Below, piece by piece: positions 45,778 to 55,100 of a DNA stretch of 63,847 bases (the first letter of the stretch is position 1; the number at the start of each line of letters is the position of its first letter). The notes under the pieces were generated by a model that did not search any database, was not told the origin of the DNA, and saw only the letters and a list, made by a program, of their open reading frames with translations. Source of the DNA: Acidobacteriota bacterium (GTDB lineage: Bacteria > Acidobacteriota > Blastocatellia > UBA7656); NCBI GenBank assembly GCA_016201275.1, contig JACQDB010000058.1, positions 1 through 63,847 on the forward strand, given 5' to 3'. Both the position numbers and the translations under genes were made by a program.

Positions 45778-47283
45778 ATGGAGCTGACAGGCAAACTCAG
45801 TGATTTTGGATTGACCGACATTCTCCAAATCCTGGCACTGAGCAAAAAGACCGGCACGCTGTCCATCAGCAATCACACGTATGAAGGACAGATTGTCATC
45901 GAGGAAGGTCGCATCACCTTTTCCTATATGCGACCCGGCGAGAGCTTTGCCACCTACCTGCAACAGGAAGGCGTGTTGAGCGACGCGGTGTTGCAGGAGT
46001 TGCTCGAACAGGTGACGCGCAATCATCAGGAGTGGGATTTTGCCCGCTTGCTGATTGAAAAAGATGTCGTCTCGCCTGCCGCCTTAACCGAGTATGTGCA
46101 TGGGTATCTGCTGAAAGTCATAGGGAATCTGCTGCGTTTGGAAAAAGGCCATTTCGGCATTGTGCTGGGCGAAATCGGCTTGCCGGGCTTTTTTGATGAA
46201 GTGAAATACGCCGAAGGCTTGGGCATTGAAGAAGTCCTGCTGCGCGATGCCAAAGAGTACGACGAGTTGAGCCGTCAGCAGGAACGCCTGTTTAGTCCGC
46301 TTCTCAATTTTGCCAAGAGCCATCATCCTCAGGAAGCGAACCTTCCGCGTCTCAATAATGAATCGCCTACGCCCCGGCATACGGCGGAACCTTCACCGCC
46401 GCGACAAACCAGCGAACAACATCATCCGCGACCAACCAGCGAACAACATCATCACCGGCATACCGGCAATCTTGAATACGGCATACGCAATACCGGCAAT
46501 CTTGATGCGTCGCTGCTCAACACCAACGGTTATCCGGGCAGCAATGCCAACAGCGATGCTCAGAGAAGCCATAGCCTGGTTTCGGCGGTCGCCATCAGCA
46601 ACGGCTTTCCGCATCCGTCCGAAGCGGCGACCGACAGCTACACGGCAGCCGCTCGCCGCGAGTTCAGCAAACCATTGTTGCCAGAGGTTGACGATGACGA
46701 GCGCTTGCATCTGTGGGATGAGAGCGAGGCCGAAGCCGAAGAAAAGAACAAAGCCAACAACTCGAACATCCTCTGTTCGCTGCTTGCCGAATTGCGCTCA
46801 TTGTCGTTTGAAGCCGAAGTCAGTCTTTCGGTGATGCGTTATGCCAGCGAAGTCGCAAGCCGTGGCATTCTCTTTGTGGTCAAGAATGAAGAGTTGTGCG
46901 GGTTGGGGCAATTCGGGGTTGACCGCCAGGTAAACGGCGGCAGCGTGGACGACCAGGTGCGCGCCATACGCATACCGATCAAGGTGCAGAGCATCTTTAC
47001 TAATGTCGTCAAGACCGGCATTCCTTACGTTGGCCCGATGTCGAACGGCTACTGGAATCTCGATGTCGTCACGCGCTTGGGCGAAGCGGTTGATGAATTG
47101 AACGCCTTTGTGTTGCCGCTCTTTTGTCTGGAAAAAGTGATGTTCGTGATTTACGGCGACAACTATCCGGGCGGCAAAGATTTTGAAGGCTTCGAGGAAT
47201 TTCTGGTCTTCGTCAATCAGGCAAGCGTCATTCTGGAAAACATCGTGCTGGAAAGAAAACTCTTATTTATGCAGGAAGCTTGA
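45778..47283 (+). CDS. DUF4388 (PATAN) domain protein of the chemosensory operon
   Basis: A 501-residue protein. The N-terminal region (about residues 1-150) is a DUF4388/PATAN domain: M-E-L-T-G-K-L-S-D-F-G-L-T-D-I-L-Q-I-L-A-L-S-K-K-T-G-T-L, the marker of signalling proteins that bind response regulators in surface motility and development. Residues ~175-280 are a low-complexity His/Pro/Thr/Asn-rich linker built from short repeats (R-P-T-S-E-Q-H-H twice; N-T-G-N-L). The C-terminal ~165 residues resemble a GAF-like domain. It closes the operon and probably delivers its output. Confidence 0.85.
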   Translation: MELTGKLSDFGLTDILQILALSKKTGTLSISNHTYEGQIVIEEGRITFSYMRPGESFATYLQQEGVLSDAVLQELLEQVTRNHQEWDFARLLIEKDVVSPAALTEYVHGYLLKVIGNLLRLEKGHFGIVLGEIGLPGFFDEVKYAEGLGIEEVLLRDAKEYDELSRQQERLFSPLLNFAKSHHPQEANLPRLNNESPTPRHTAEPSPPRQTSEQHHPRPTSEQHHHRHTGNLEYGIRNTGNLDASLLNTNGYPGSNANSDAQRSHSLVSAVAISNGFPHPSEAATDSYTAAARREFSKPLLPEVDDDERLHLWDESEAEAEEKNKANNSNILCSLLAELRSLSFEAEVSLSVMRYASEVASRGILFVVKNEELCGLGQFGVDRQVNGGSVDDQVRAIRIPIKVQSIFTNVVKTGIPYVGPMSNGYWNLDVVTRLGEAVDELNAFVLPLFCLEKVMFVIYGDNYPGGKDFEGFEEFLVFVNQASVILENIVLERKLLFMQEA

Positions 47284-47470
47284 GCGCCATAGTCGAGTGG
47301 CGGGTTTCAACTTCAACCATGAAAATCTGTGAGGGCGGTCTTCGTGCCGCCATTTTTTTTGGTCAACGCGCCATCGGCGCTTTTCTCACTGACCGCGCAA
47401 ACCCTTTCAGGTATCGGCAAAAACCGAAGAGCCGCAGATGGATTAGCCGTCTGCGGCTCTTGAGGGTTGA

Positions 47471-47555
47471 TGGGGAGGGTGGGACTCGAACCCACACTGG
47501 AGTTAATCCAAATGGTTTTTGAGACCATCGCGTCTACCTGTTCCGCCACTTCCCC
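47471..47555 (-). tRNA. tRNA-Leu (anticodon CAA)
   Basis: An 85-nt class II tRNA. Acceptor ggggaag pairs with cctcccc (one G-T), discriminator A, anticodon arm atggt-ctCAAaa-accat, a long variable arm and T loop gttcgagtc. CCA is not encoded. Confidence 0.9.
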
Positions 47556-47757
47556 GTACTGCAATGGCATTGTCAACGAACCGACATTCTAGCTTTCCTA
47601 TGAAAGGCGCGTCAACTTGTGATTGATGATTCTAGGTGCGGCGGGAGCAATTAAAAGTGAGACTCTATCAAAAAGAAACTTCCTGCTCGTAGCCCTGAAA
47701 GGACGAAATTCTAAAGTCTGGTGCCTCGCACTAGGAAAGCGACCGTCCCAAAGACTA

Positions 47758-47881
47758 GCCCTGCAAGGGCGCAATACTACTTCACGCGGTCAACGATTGC
47801 GCCCTTGCAGGGCTTGGGCATTGCTGGCTCGTGCCTACCCAGCCCGTGGGATTGGGCTATTGAATTGCGCCCTTGCAGGGC
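47758..47881. repeat. Three copies of a GCCCTGCAAGGGCGCAAT palindromic repeat
   Basis: One copy lies at 47758-47775 and two inverted copies at 47796-47813 and 47864-47881. The first two form a hairpin. A diverged copy (tagccctgaaaggacgaaat) lies at about 47690. The spacer 47556-48131 has no gene. Confidence 0.75.
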
Positions 47882-48131
47882 GGCGAACTCTCACCGACGA
47901 AAACGACTGATCAAACCAATGGTCGAAACCGAGTCTCACTTTTACTTGCACCCAGGTATAGCGGTCGGAAAACGTAGAGAGATTCGGCTCTCGTAAGGAA
48001 ACTATTCTGACTTTTATTACAATACCTTATATTGCGGTCGCCTAACGCACTAACCACAATATATAGTAACGAAAATTGCCTCAAAATTTTTTGGCGAAGG
48101 TATTGTTATTAACACCATGAAAACGCCGATG

Positions 48132-48176
48132 GAGAAAAGCGGCAGGTAAAATTTTTTTGCCTGCCGCTTTTCTCCG
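48132..48176. terminator. Terminator hairpin
   Basis: A perfect 16-bp stem (ggagaaaagcggcagg with its complement 48161-48176) with a loop containing a T run. It directly follows the end of the permease gene at 48190, read on the minus strand. Confidence 0.75.
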
Positions 48177-48189
48177 TTTATTTTATGAG

Positions 48190-49755
48190 TTAGGGTTTGG
48201 GAAACTGTTCGTCTTTTTCCTTGATCTCGTCAATCAGTTGACCCGCTGGCGATATGCCATGAGCCGAGATTTCGTGAGCCAGATACTTCTTCATAAAACT
48301 GTGATGGCGGCTGTAGAAAAAGTAGATGGCCAGTCCAATTATCATCCAGCCAATCAGCCGCACCCAGTTTTCCCACGGCAGCGAAAACATCAGCAGCAGG
48401 CACATCATGATGCCGAGTATAGGAACCACCGGAACCATAGGGCAACGGAAAGGGCGCTCGGCGTTCGGGTTGGTCTTTCGCATAATCAACACTGCGATGC
48501 AGACCACCGTGAAGGCGAAGAGCGTGCCGATGTTGGTCATCTCCAGCAATGCCTTAATCGGCAAAAGTCCCGCTCCAATCGCTACGAAAGTGCCGACGAG
48601 AATCGTGCTTTTCCAGGGCGTTTTGAAGCGATCATGAACAGCCGCAAAAAAGCTTGGCGGCACCAGTCCGTCACGCGCCATCGCCAGAAAGACGCGCGGC
48701 GCAGACAACATCATCACCAGCAACACCGAAGTGATGCCAGCGACACCTGCTGCGGCGATAATAACCTGCGCCCATCCCAGCCTGACGCTCTTGAAAGCTT
48801 CCGATACTCCTGCGCCGGTGTCTATCTGGTTATATTTCACCATTCCTGTAAGCACGAAGACCACCAGCACGTACAACACCGTGCAGATGAGCAGCGAGGC
48901 GACGATGGCAATTGGCACATCGCGGTTTGGCCGCTTGGCTTCTTCGGCGTGGGTTGAAACCGAATCGAAGCCAATGTAGGCAAAGAAAATGATGGCGCTA
49001 CCGGCAAGCATCCCCACCGGTTTACCGCCGACGGTCTCGCCCCACACGGTTTTTCCGAAGAGATTCAAACCGCCCCAGCCATAGGGCGCGTACGGCGTAT
49101 AGTTTTCGCCTTTGATATAAAAGACGCCCACCAATATGACAAACAACACGGCGGCGACCTTGATGCCGACCATCAAGGCATTGAAACTGGCGCTTTCCCG
49201 TATGCCTTTGACCAAAACGGCGGTGACAATCAACACGATAATCACGGCAGGCAGGTTTATGATGCTACCGGTTTTGACGAACTGATGGGCAGCGTCGTCG
49301 TAAATAATGGGCGCACGGGTCAGCACATGAGGAATCAGCCCATCGGGCAAAAGACTTTGAAAAAAGCTCGACCAGCCATTGGCCACAGTCGCCGAGCCGA
49401 CAGCGTATTCCAGCACCAAATCCCAGCCGATGATCCAGCCGAATAATTCGCCCATCGTAGCATAAGCATAGGTATAAGCCGAACCGGCAACCGGTGCCAT
49501 AGAGGCAAACTCGGCGTAACACAAAGCCGCAAACACGCAGGTGATCCCCGCGACGATATACGAAATCATCAAGGCCGGACCGCCGACGTTATGAGCGGCT
49601 TCGCCGGTGGCAACGAAGATGCCCGCACCAATGACCGCGCCAACGCCCAGAGCGGTAAGTTGCACGGGACCCAGCACCCGCCGCAGCCGATGCTCACCCT
49701 TCATTTCAGCGAGCAATACTTCGAGCGGTTTTCTTGCAAACAATTGACTACCCAT
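48190..49755 (-). CDS. APC-family amino-acid permease (cationic amino-acid transporter type)
   Basis: A 521-residue membrane protein with about twelve hydrophobic segments. The APC signature lies in helix 1 (G-V-G-A-V-I-G-A-G-I-F-V) and helix 3 (A-S-M-A-P-V-A-G-S-A-Y-T-Y-A-Y). Helix 6 has I-I-F-F-A-Y-I-G-F-D-S-V. It resembles YfnA/CAT-type transporters, so uptake of basic or other amino acids is the best guess. ATG 49755 follows a ggaggtcatt ribosome binding site. Confidence 0.88.
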   Translation of the reverse strand: MGSQLFARKPLEVLLAEMKGEHRLRRVLGPVQLTALGVGAVIGAGIFVATGEAAHNVGGPALMISYIVAGITCVFAALCYAEFASMAPVAGSAYTYAYATMGELFGWIIGWDLVLEYAVGSATVANGWSSFFQSLLPDGLIPHVLTRAPIIYDDAAHQFVKTGSIINLPAVIIVLIVTAVLVKGIRESASFNALMVGIKVAAVLFVILVGVFYIKGENYTPYAPYGWGGLNLFGKTVWGETVGGKPVGMLAGSAIIFFAYIGFDSVSTHAEEAKRPNRDVPIAIVASLLICTVLYVLVVFVLTGMVKYNQIDTGAGVSEAFKSVRLGWAQVIIAAAGVAGITSVLLVMMLSAPRVFLAMARDGLVPPSFFAAVHDRFKTPWKSTILVGTFVAIGAGLLPIKALLEMTNIGTLFAFTVVCIAVLIMRKTNPNAERPFRCPMVPVVPILGIMMCLLLMFSLPWENWVRLIGWMIIGLAIYFFYSRHHSFMKKYLAHEISAHGISPAGQLIDEIKEKDEQFPKP

Positions 49756-49866
49756 TCAATGACCTCCAAAAGGATATAGGATTCGGGATTCAGCATTCAG
49801 GGTGACATCACCCCTTGGCTTTTGCTGCCTGAATCCCTATGGCTATTTCGGTTCTATAGATGATAA

Positions 49867-49950
49867 GAAAAAGTTTCGCAGTCCGGTCTTCAGGCGGAAG
49901 CTGGTGTCGCCAATCAATCCCACCTGAAGGCGGGGCTACGAAACTTTTTC
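49867..49950. terminator. Hairpin between the two permease genes, probable terminator
   Basis: A 12-bp outer stem (gaaaaagtttcg 49867-49878 with cgaaactttttc 49939-49950) and a weaker inner stem around cttcaggc/acctgaag. On the minus strand it follows the second permease stop by 19 nt. Confidence 0.6.
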
Positions 49951-49969
49951 ACCGGAAAACATTTTCTGC

Positions 49970-51484
49970 TTACGAATCCGTAGCGGCAGTGCCGAATTTT
50001 CGCCAGATGAAATAGACTGGCACTCCCGTCAACACGATAATTAAACCCGGCCACGTCGTGCTGGTCTGATAGATAAATAAAATCACCAGCACCACCGCTG
50101 CGCCGAGGATGTATAAAGCCGGGATGAACGGATAACCGAAGGCTTTATACGGGCGTTCCGCGTCGGGTCGTTTGGCGCGCAACACAAAGATACCCAGAAT
50201 CGTCAGGATGTAAAATATCAACGCGGCAGAGATGACATAATCCAACAGATTGCCATACAGATTGCCGTATGAAGTAACGCCGGTTGCCGAGTCTGTGCCT
50301 TTGATGGTGCGCGGCAGCACCAATAAAACCGACCAGATGCCTTGAATCAACAAGCCCCAGGCCGGCACTTGATTTTTGTTCAAGGTGCCGGAGGATTTGA
50401 AAAACAGACCGTCACGCGCCATCGCGTAATAGGCGCGCGACCCGGCGAGAATCAAACCGTTATTACAACCGAAGGTCGAAATCATGATGGCAATCGCCAT
50501 AATCGTTGCGCCGCTGTTGCCGAAGATGGTTTGCGCGGTGGCGGTCGCTACGCGGTCGCTCGGCACGCTTTGAATCGTTTCAATTGGCAGAGTGACCAGA
50601 TAAGCCACATTGGCCAGCATATACAACGTGATGACCAATAGAGTCCCGAAGGCCAGCGACAAAGGAATATTACGTTTCGGGTTTTTGACTTCGCCAGCCG
50701 TAAAGGTGATGTTGTTCCAGGCATCCGCTGAAAACAGCGATTGCGTTTGCGTCACGCAGATGCCGACGAACAAGCCAAATGCCGAGGTCGCCATCAAGCC
50801 GCCGCCGACGCTTTCGAGCGTGCCGCGAGGCTGCCACAGATTGCCGAAATTGCCGCTCGTTGCCAAGGCGTTGCGACCGACAATCACGCCCAGCACAATC
50901 AACGCAATCAGCGCCCCGGTCTTGGCCGTGGTGAAAATATTCTGCACCAGCTTACCGAGTTTCAAGCCGCGCGTGTTCATCCACGTCAATAGCGCAATCA
51001 TCAAGACGCCGACCAGTTGCGCGGTCGAAAGCGAGATGGCATAACCGGAAGTCAGGTGAAGCGGTTTGATGAGATAATTGCTTTCGGAAATCGCCGGAAA
51101 CAACACCCCTGTAAAGCGCGCAAAGCCTACGGCGACAGCAGCGATGGTGCCGCTTTGAATCACCAGAAAAAGTGTCCAGCCGTAAAGGAATCCCCACAGT
51201 GGCGAAAAGGCTTCGCGCAGATAGACATATTGCCCACCGGCTTTGGGCATCATCGCCGCGAGTTCGCCGTAACTGAGAGCGGCCATAATGGTCAGCACGC
51301 CGGTCACCAGCCAAGCGACCAGCAACCAGCCCGGCGAGCCTAATTGTCTGGACATCAACGCCGAGACAATAAAAATGCCGGAGCCAATCATGGAACCGGC
51401 AACGATCATAGTTGAATCCAGCAAGCCTAAGCCGCGTACAAAGCCTTCGCTCTTTTCTTCGGTTATGGTAACCGCTTCCGCCAT
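49970..51484 (-). CDS. APC-family amino-acid permease
   Basis: A 504-residue membrane protein with about twelve hydrophobic segments. Helix 1 carries V-A-G-S-M-I-G-S-G-I-F-I-V and helix 3 has A-A-M-M-P-K-A-G-G-Q-Y-V-Y-L. It resembles LAT/AdiC-like permeases and clearly differs from the permease at 48190, so the substrates are probably different. Both lie on the same strand next to an S9 peptidase, a context that suggests amino-acid scavenging from peptides. Confidence 0.88.
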   Translation of the reverse strand: MAEAVTITEEKSEGFVRGLGLLDSTMIVAGSMIGSGIFIVSALMSRQLGSPGWLLVAWLVTGVLTIMAALSYGELAAMMPKAGGQYVYLREAFSPLWGFLYGWTLFLVIQSGTIAAVAVGFARFTGVLFPAISESNYLIKPLHLTSGYAISLSTAQLVGVLMIALLTWMNTRGLKLGKLVQNIFTTAKTGALIALIVLGVIVGRNALATSGNFGNLWQPRGTLESVGGGLMATSAFGLFVGICVTQTQSLFSADAWNNITFTAGEVKNPKRNIPLSLAFGTLLVITLYMLANVAYLVTLPIETIQSVPSDRVATATAQTIFGNSGATIMAIAIMISTFGCNNGLILAGSRAYYAMARDGLFFKSSGTLNKNQVPAWGLLIQGIWSVLLVLPRTIKGTDSATGVTSYGNLYGNLLDYVISAALIFYILTILGIFVLRAKRPDAERPYKAFGYPFIPALYILGAAVVLVILFIYQTSTTWPGLIIVLTGVPVYFIWRKFGTAATDS

Positions 51485-51680
51485 AGTGACTCCTCTTTAT
51501 TAATCGCCGTGTTGCCGCCTCATATTGATGCTTGAGTGGCTCACACTTCCACTGAGAATTTCGCGCTACGGAATTTCAAGATTTCAGATTAAAGATAAAC
51601 CTTGCTGCTATGGACTAATGGGCGGTCGTATAGTACACACTGACAGAACGGCTAGTCAACAAACTGCGGTCTAAAAAACT

Positions 51681-51725
51681 GCGTTGGCAAAGTCGCTTGG
51701 TTGAATCGCCGGACTTTGCCAACGC
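51681..51725. terminator. Hairpin after the S9 peptidase gene, probable terminator
   Basis: A perfect 14-bp stem (gcgttggcaaagtc 51681-51694 with its complement 51712-51725) ends 11 nt past the peptidase stop, read on the minus strand. Confidence 0.65.
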
Positions 51726-51735
51726 TCGGATGCAC

Positions 51736-53838
51736 TCAATTCTGCGATGCCGGTTTTATCACCAGATTTTCAATGAAGAATTCCATCATGCGATCATGGC
51801 GAAGTTCCGAATGACCGGCATCAGGGCCGACCTGTACCTCGAAACTCTTACCGGCGCGCTGCAAAGCGGCGATTAACTGCATGGCATTCGACGGATGCAC
51901 GTTGTTATCCGCCGTGCCGTAATAAATCATCAAGCGGCCTTGCAACTTGTCGGCATAGGTCATGGCGCTGCCCACTTCGTAGCCCACTTTGTTCTCCTGC
52001 GGAATCCACATATAACGCTCGGTGTAGATGGTGTCGTAATGATTCCAGGCGGTCACCGCCGAGGCCGCCGAAGCTGCCGCAAAGACCTCCGGGTGACGCA
52101 GCAAACACATGGCCGCAGCATAGCCGCCATACGAAGTCCCGAAAATGCCTACACGACTTTTATCAATATAAGCACGATTCCACAGCGATTTCACGCCTGC
52201 CGCCTGATCGTCCATTTCGACGACGCCCAACTTTTCATAGATGGCATCGAGGAAGCGTTTGCCGCGTCCTGCGGCGCTGCGCGAATCCAGCGACGCGACC
52301 AGAAAACCATATTCGGTCAACGGCGTCGGCATGGTGAAATTCTCGCGTGCGCCGTTGGTCTCTGGCCCCGCATAAACCGTCACCAGCAACGGGTATTTTT
52401 TATTCGCGTCAAAATTGGAAGGGAAGTGCAGCATACCGTAAAGGTCGGTCGCGCCATCGGCGGCTTTGTATTTGATCAGTTCGACACGCTTCAAACCAAG
52501 TTGGTCGAATTTCGTCGTATCGCTTTTGGCCAACTCCTCTAAGACTTTGCCTTCGCCGTCCAGCAAGCGCGTTACTGGCGGCGTGTCGTGAGTCTGCGCG
52601 ATGTCCAAGAAGTGTTCGCCATCGGGCGCAACATTGACGGTGTGCAGAAACGCCGGGTCGGTTAAACGCCGGTCGCCTTTGCCGTCCAGACCGACGCGGT
52701 GCAGTTGCAGCTTCATGTGATTGTCGCCATCACGCGCCATGTAAAACAATCTTCCGGCGCGCTCGTCTATCTTGATGATACCGGCAACTTCAAACGCATG
52801 ATTGGTCAGGGTCGCCAGCAATTTGCCGCTCAAATCGTAGAGGTAATAATTCTTGAAGCCCGTGCGTTCGGAGTTCCATATAAAGCGTCGGTTGTCGCTC
52901 AGAAAACGCATCTCTGGATTATTCTCTGTCCAACTGGGCAGCCATTCGTCATGAACGATTACGCGGCATTTGCCGGTTTCAGGATTGGCGGCGACAAATT
53001 CCAGAATGTTCTGGCGGCGGTTGGTGCGATGAAATAATAATTCGCTGCTGTCCGCCGCCCACGAAACGCGATAAGCATAATGCCCGACCACACTGTTATC
53101 GAACGGCTTGCCATCGCGCACCTCAACCTTGATGGTCTGTTTGGTGTCGAGGTCGTAAACGTACAACTCGACAATCGGGTTGGGCACTCCGGCTTTCGGG
53201 TAGGCTTCGATGTCCATGCGGCTCTGCAATTTGGTCTGGTCGAGTTGCAGAAAATAGTCCGGCACAGGGCTTTCATCGAAGCGATAGAAGGCCAGTTTTT
53301 TGCTGTTGGGCGACCACCACATAGCGGTGATCTGATCTAACTCTTCGCCATAAACCCAGCTTGCGCTGCCGTACTTGATGCGCGTCTTGTCGTTGCCTTG
53401 CGTCGTGATGGCCATTTCATTTGCGCCGTTGGATGCGCTCAACCACAGATTGCGATTGCGATAAAAGGCTTTCCATTTGCCATCGGGCGAAGTGGCGGAA
53501 TCGAATTGCCGTCCGCGTTCGGGGCCGCCGCGAAATCTGCCGCCTTGCCCAGCGCCTTCGGTGATGGTGGCCGGATCAATTTCGGCAATCTGTCGCGTCG
53601 CAAAGTCGTAGCGATACGCCTTGCCGTCTTTTTTATAAGCGAAGGCTTTGCCGTCATTCTGCCAGTTGAATTGCACGATGGCGGGTTTATAAGCCGAAGC
53701 GATTTGGCCGCTCATCTTTTGATACTGCTCATAACCCGGCATGGTCTTGAGCCGGTCTTGCGCCTGGGCAGTAAACGGCGCGGCGATGACATAGAGAATC
53801 AGCGCAAGAGTCAGCGATTTGATAAATTGTTTTTTCAT
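51736..53838 (-). CDS. S9-family prolyl oligopeptidase / dipeptidyl-peptidase IV-like protein
   Basis: A 700-residue exported enzyme. Signal peptide (residues ~1-26, ending T-A-Q-A-Q), a DPP-IV-type beta propeller domain (about 40-440), then an alpha/beta hydrolase domain with catalytic Ser569 (G-T-S-Y-G-G-Y), Asp644 (Y-G-T-A-D-N-N-V-H) and His676 (D-A-G-H-S-E). It cleaves short peptides, often after proline. The start at 53838 gives the signal peptide; the open frame extends 63 codons upstream. It has no obvious partner beyond the two permeases. Confidence 0.88.
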   Translation of the reverse strand: MKKQFIKSLTLALILYVIAAPFTAQAQDRLKTMPGYEQYQKMSGQIASAYKPAIVQFNWQNDGKAFAYKKDGKAYRYDFATRQIAEIDPATITEGAGQGGRFRGGPERGRQFDSATSPDGKWKAFYRNRNLWLSASNGANEMAITTQGNDKTRIKYGSASWVYGEELDQITAMWWSPNSKKLAFYRFDESPVPDYFLQLDQTKLQSRMDIEAYPKAGVPNPIVELYVYDLDTKQTIKVEVRDGKPFDNSVVGHYAYRVSWAADSSELLFHRTNRRQNILEFVAANPETGKCRVIVHDEWLPSWTENNPEMRFLSDNRRFIWNSERTGFKNYYLYDLSGKLLATLTNHAFEVAGIIKIDERAGRLFYMARDGDNHMKLQLHRVGLDGKGDRRLTDPAFLHTVNVAPDGEHFLDIAQTHDTPPVTRLLDGEGKVLEELAKSDTTKFDQLGLKRVELIKYKAADGATDLYGMLHFPSNFDANKKYPLLVTVYAGPETNGARENFTMPTPLTEYGFLVASLDSRSAAGRGKRFLDAIYEKLGVVEMDDQAAGVKSLWNRAYIDKSRVGIFGTSYGGYAAAMCLLRHPEVFAAASAASAVTAWNHYDTIYTERYMWIPQENKVGYEVGSAMTYADKLQGRLMIYYGTADNNVHPSNAMQLIAALQRAGKSFEVQVGPDAGHSELRHDRMMEFFIENLVIKPASQN

Positions 53839-53927
53839 GATTTCAGAATCCTTTTGGTCTTCATGATTTTCCAATGGTGAAGCAAAGAAAAAGATTTCGG
53901 CAAACCAGATAACAGCGATGACCTGTA

Positions 53928-54009
53928 CGAGCGACCCTGCGGTGGTCGCCCCTTCCTCAAGACACAGGGATTTCAAGAAGAGGCGATCACCGCAGGGTCG
54001 CCCGTACAA
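53928..54009. repeat. GGGCGACC palindrome, facing halves
   Basis: Tgtacgagcgaccctgcggt (53928-53947) and its complement (tcaccgcagggtcgcccgtaca, ending 54009) are separated by about 40 nt. The core recurs at 4901-4937 and 30731-30752. Confidence 0.75.
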
Positions 54010-54130
54010 GGCTGCTGTTGGGTTCACCCGAAAACCATTTTCTTAAAAGCTACATCATTCAACTTCGTGTGCTGGGCCGTTGCTGAATGATTGCCTGATT
54101 GGAAATACTGCTCCGCAGCAGTTTTCGTTA

Positions 54131-54916
54131 TTACGGATTGGCTTCGCTGTGGGCAGCTTGGTGACGTTGATAAATCAGCCGCAAGCCTTCGAGGGTTAAA
54201 TCCTGATCTACGGCTTCGACAAAGCGCGAGCCTTTGCCTATCAACGGCGCAAGTCCGCCCGTAGCAATCACGCGCACAGGGTCGCCCAATTCGGCAAGCA
54301 TCTTTTCCAATATGCCGTCCACTAAACCAATCGTTCCCCAATACAATCCCGATTGTACGCACGCTGTGGTATTCGTGCCGATGACGTTTTCGGGATGGCG
54401 TATGTCCACGCGATACAGACGCGCCGCTCGTTGAAACAAAGCGTCGGCGGAAATCTGCACGCCGGGACAAATGACGCCGCCCATATATTCGCCGTGCTTC
54501 GAGATAACATCGAAATTGGTCGCTGTACCGAAATCCACGATGATCGCCGCGCCGCCATATTTTTCATACGCCGCCACTGCATTCACCACGCGGTCGGAAC
54601 CGACTTCCGCCGGATTATCAATCAACAGCGGCATACCGGAATTGGCAGCGTTGACAAACAGCGGCTTCACTTTGAAATAAATTTCCGCCATCTTGAACAA
54701 AGTGAAATCAAGCGGCGGCACTACCGAAGACACTGCTATGTCGGTGACGGAATCGGAATTCAAATTGCACAGGTGCAATAATGAGCGGCACATCATGCCG
54801 TATTCATCCACGGTGCGCTGGCGTTCGCTGGTCAAGCGCCAACTGTGCGTCAAGCGGTCGTCATCGTACAGACCAAGCGTCGTATTGCTGTTGCCTACAT
54901 CAAGAACCAGTAGCAT
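54131..54916 (-). CDS. coaX: Type III pantothenate kinase
   Basis: A 261-residue protein of the type III family: phosphate-binding M-L-L-V-L-D-V-G-N-S-N-T-T-L-G, the substrate segment G-S-D-R-V-V-N-A, V-D-F-G-T-A-T-N and a C-terminal A-T-G-G-L-A. It carries out the first step of coenzyme A synthesis and does not respond to CoA feedback. ATG 54916 follows a ggaggggtc ribosome binding site. It is downstream of birA on the same strand, a frequent pairing. Confidence 0.95.
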   Translation of the reverse strand: MLLVLDVGNSNTTLGLYDDDRLTHSWRLTSERQRTVDEYGMMCRSLLHLCNLNSDSVTDIAVSSVVPPLDFTLFKMAEIYFKVKPLFVNAANSGMPLLIDNPAEVGSDRVVNAVAAYEKYGGAAIIVDFGTATNFDVISKHGEYMGGVICPGVQISADALFQRAARLYRVDIRHPENVIGTNTTACVQSGLYWGTIGLVDGILEKMLAELGDPVRVIATGGLAPLIGKGSRFVEAVDQDLTLEGLRLIYQRHQAAHSEANP

Positions 54917-54939
54917 TGACCCCTCCAATAGTCCAGCAG

Positions 54940-55100
54940 TCTGATGTCCAGCGTCCGGTGTCCGAACTTAGCCCACTCTGTAAGGCGCGATTATGGTGTG
55001 CCAATTATTCAATCAATTTTGTCATTCGCCGCTCTGCCAATTGAGACTCTGTCAAGCTGTCCAATTGCAGACGCCGGGCACCGGACGTGGGACTCAAGAC
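54940..55100. repeat. Facing GTCCGGT-type repeats between coaX and birA
   Basis: The left part (54941-54966) holds gtccagcagtctgatgtcc and gtccggtgtccg. The right part (55067-55100) holds gacgccgggcaccggacgtg and ggactcaagacg. The two face each other. The right part enters the birA 3' end. The unit is similar to the one around 57272-57746. Confidence 0.55.
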
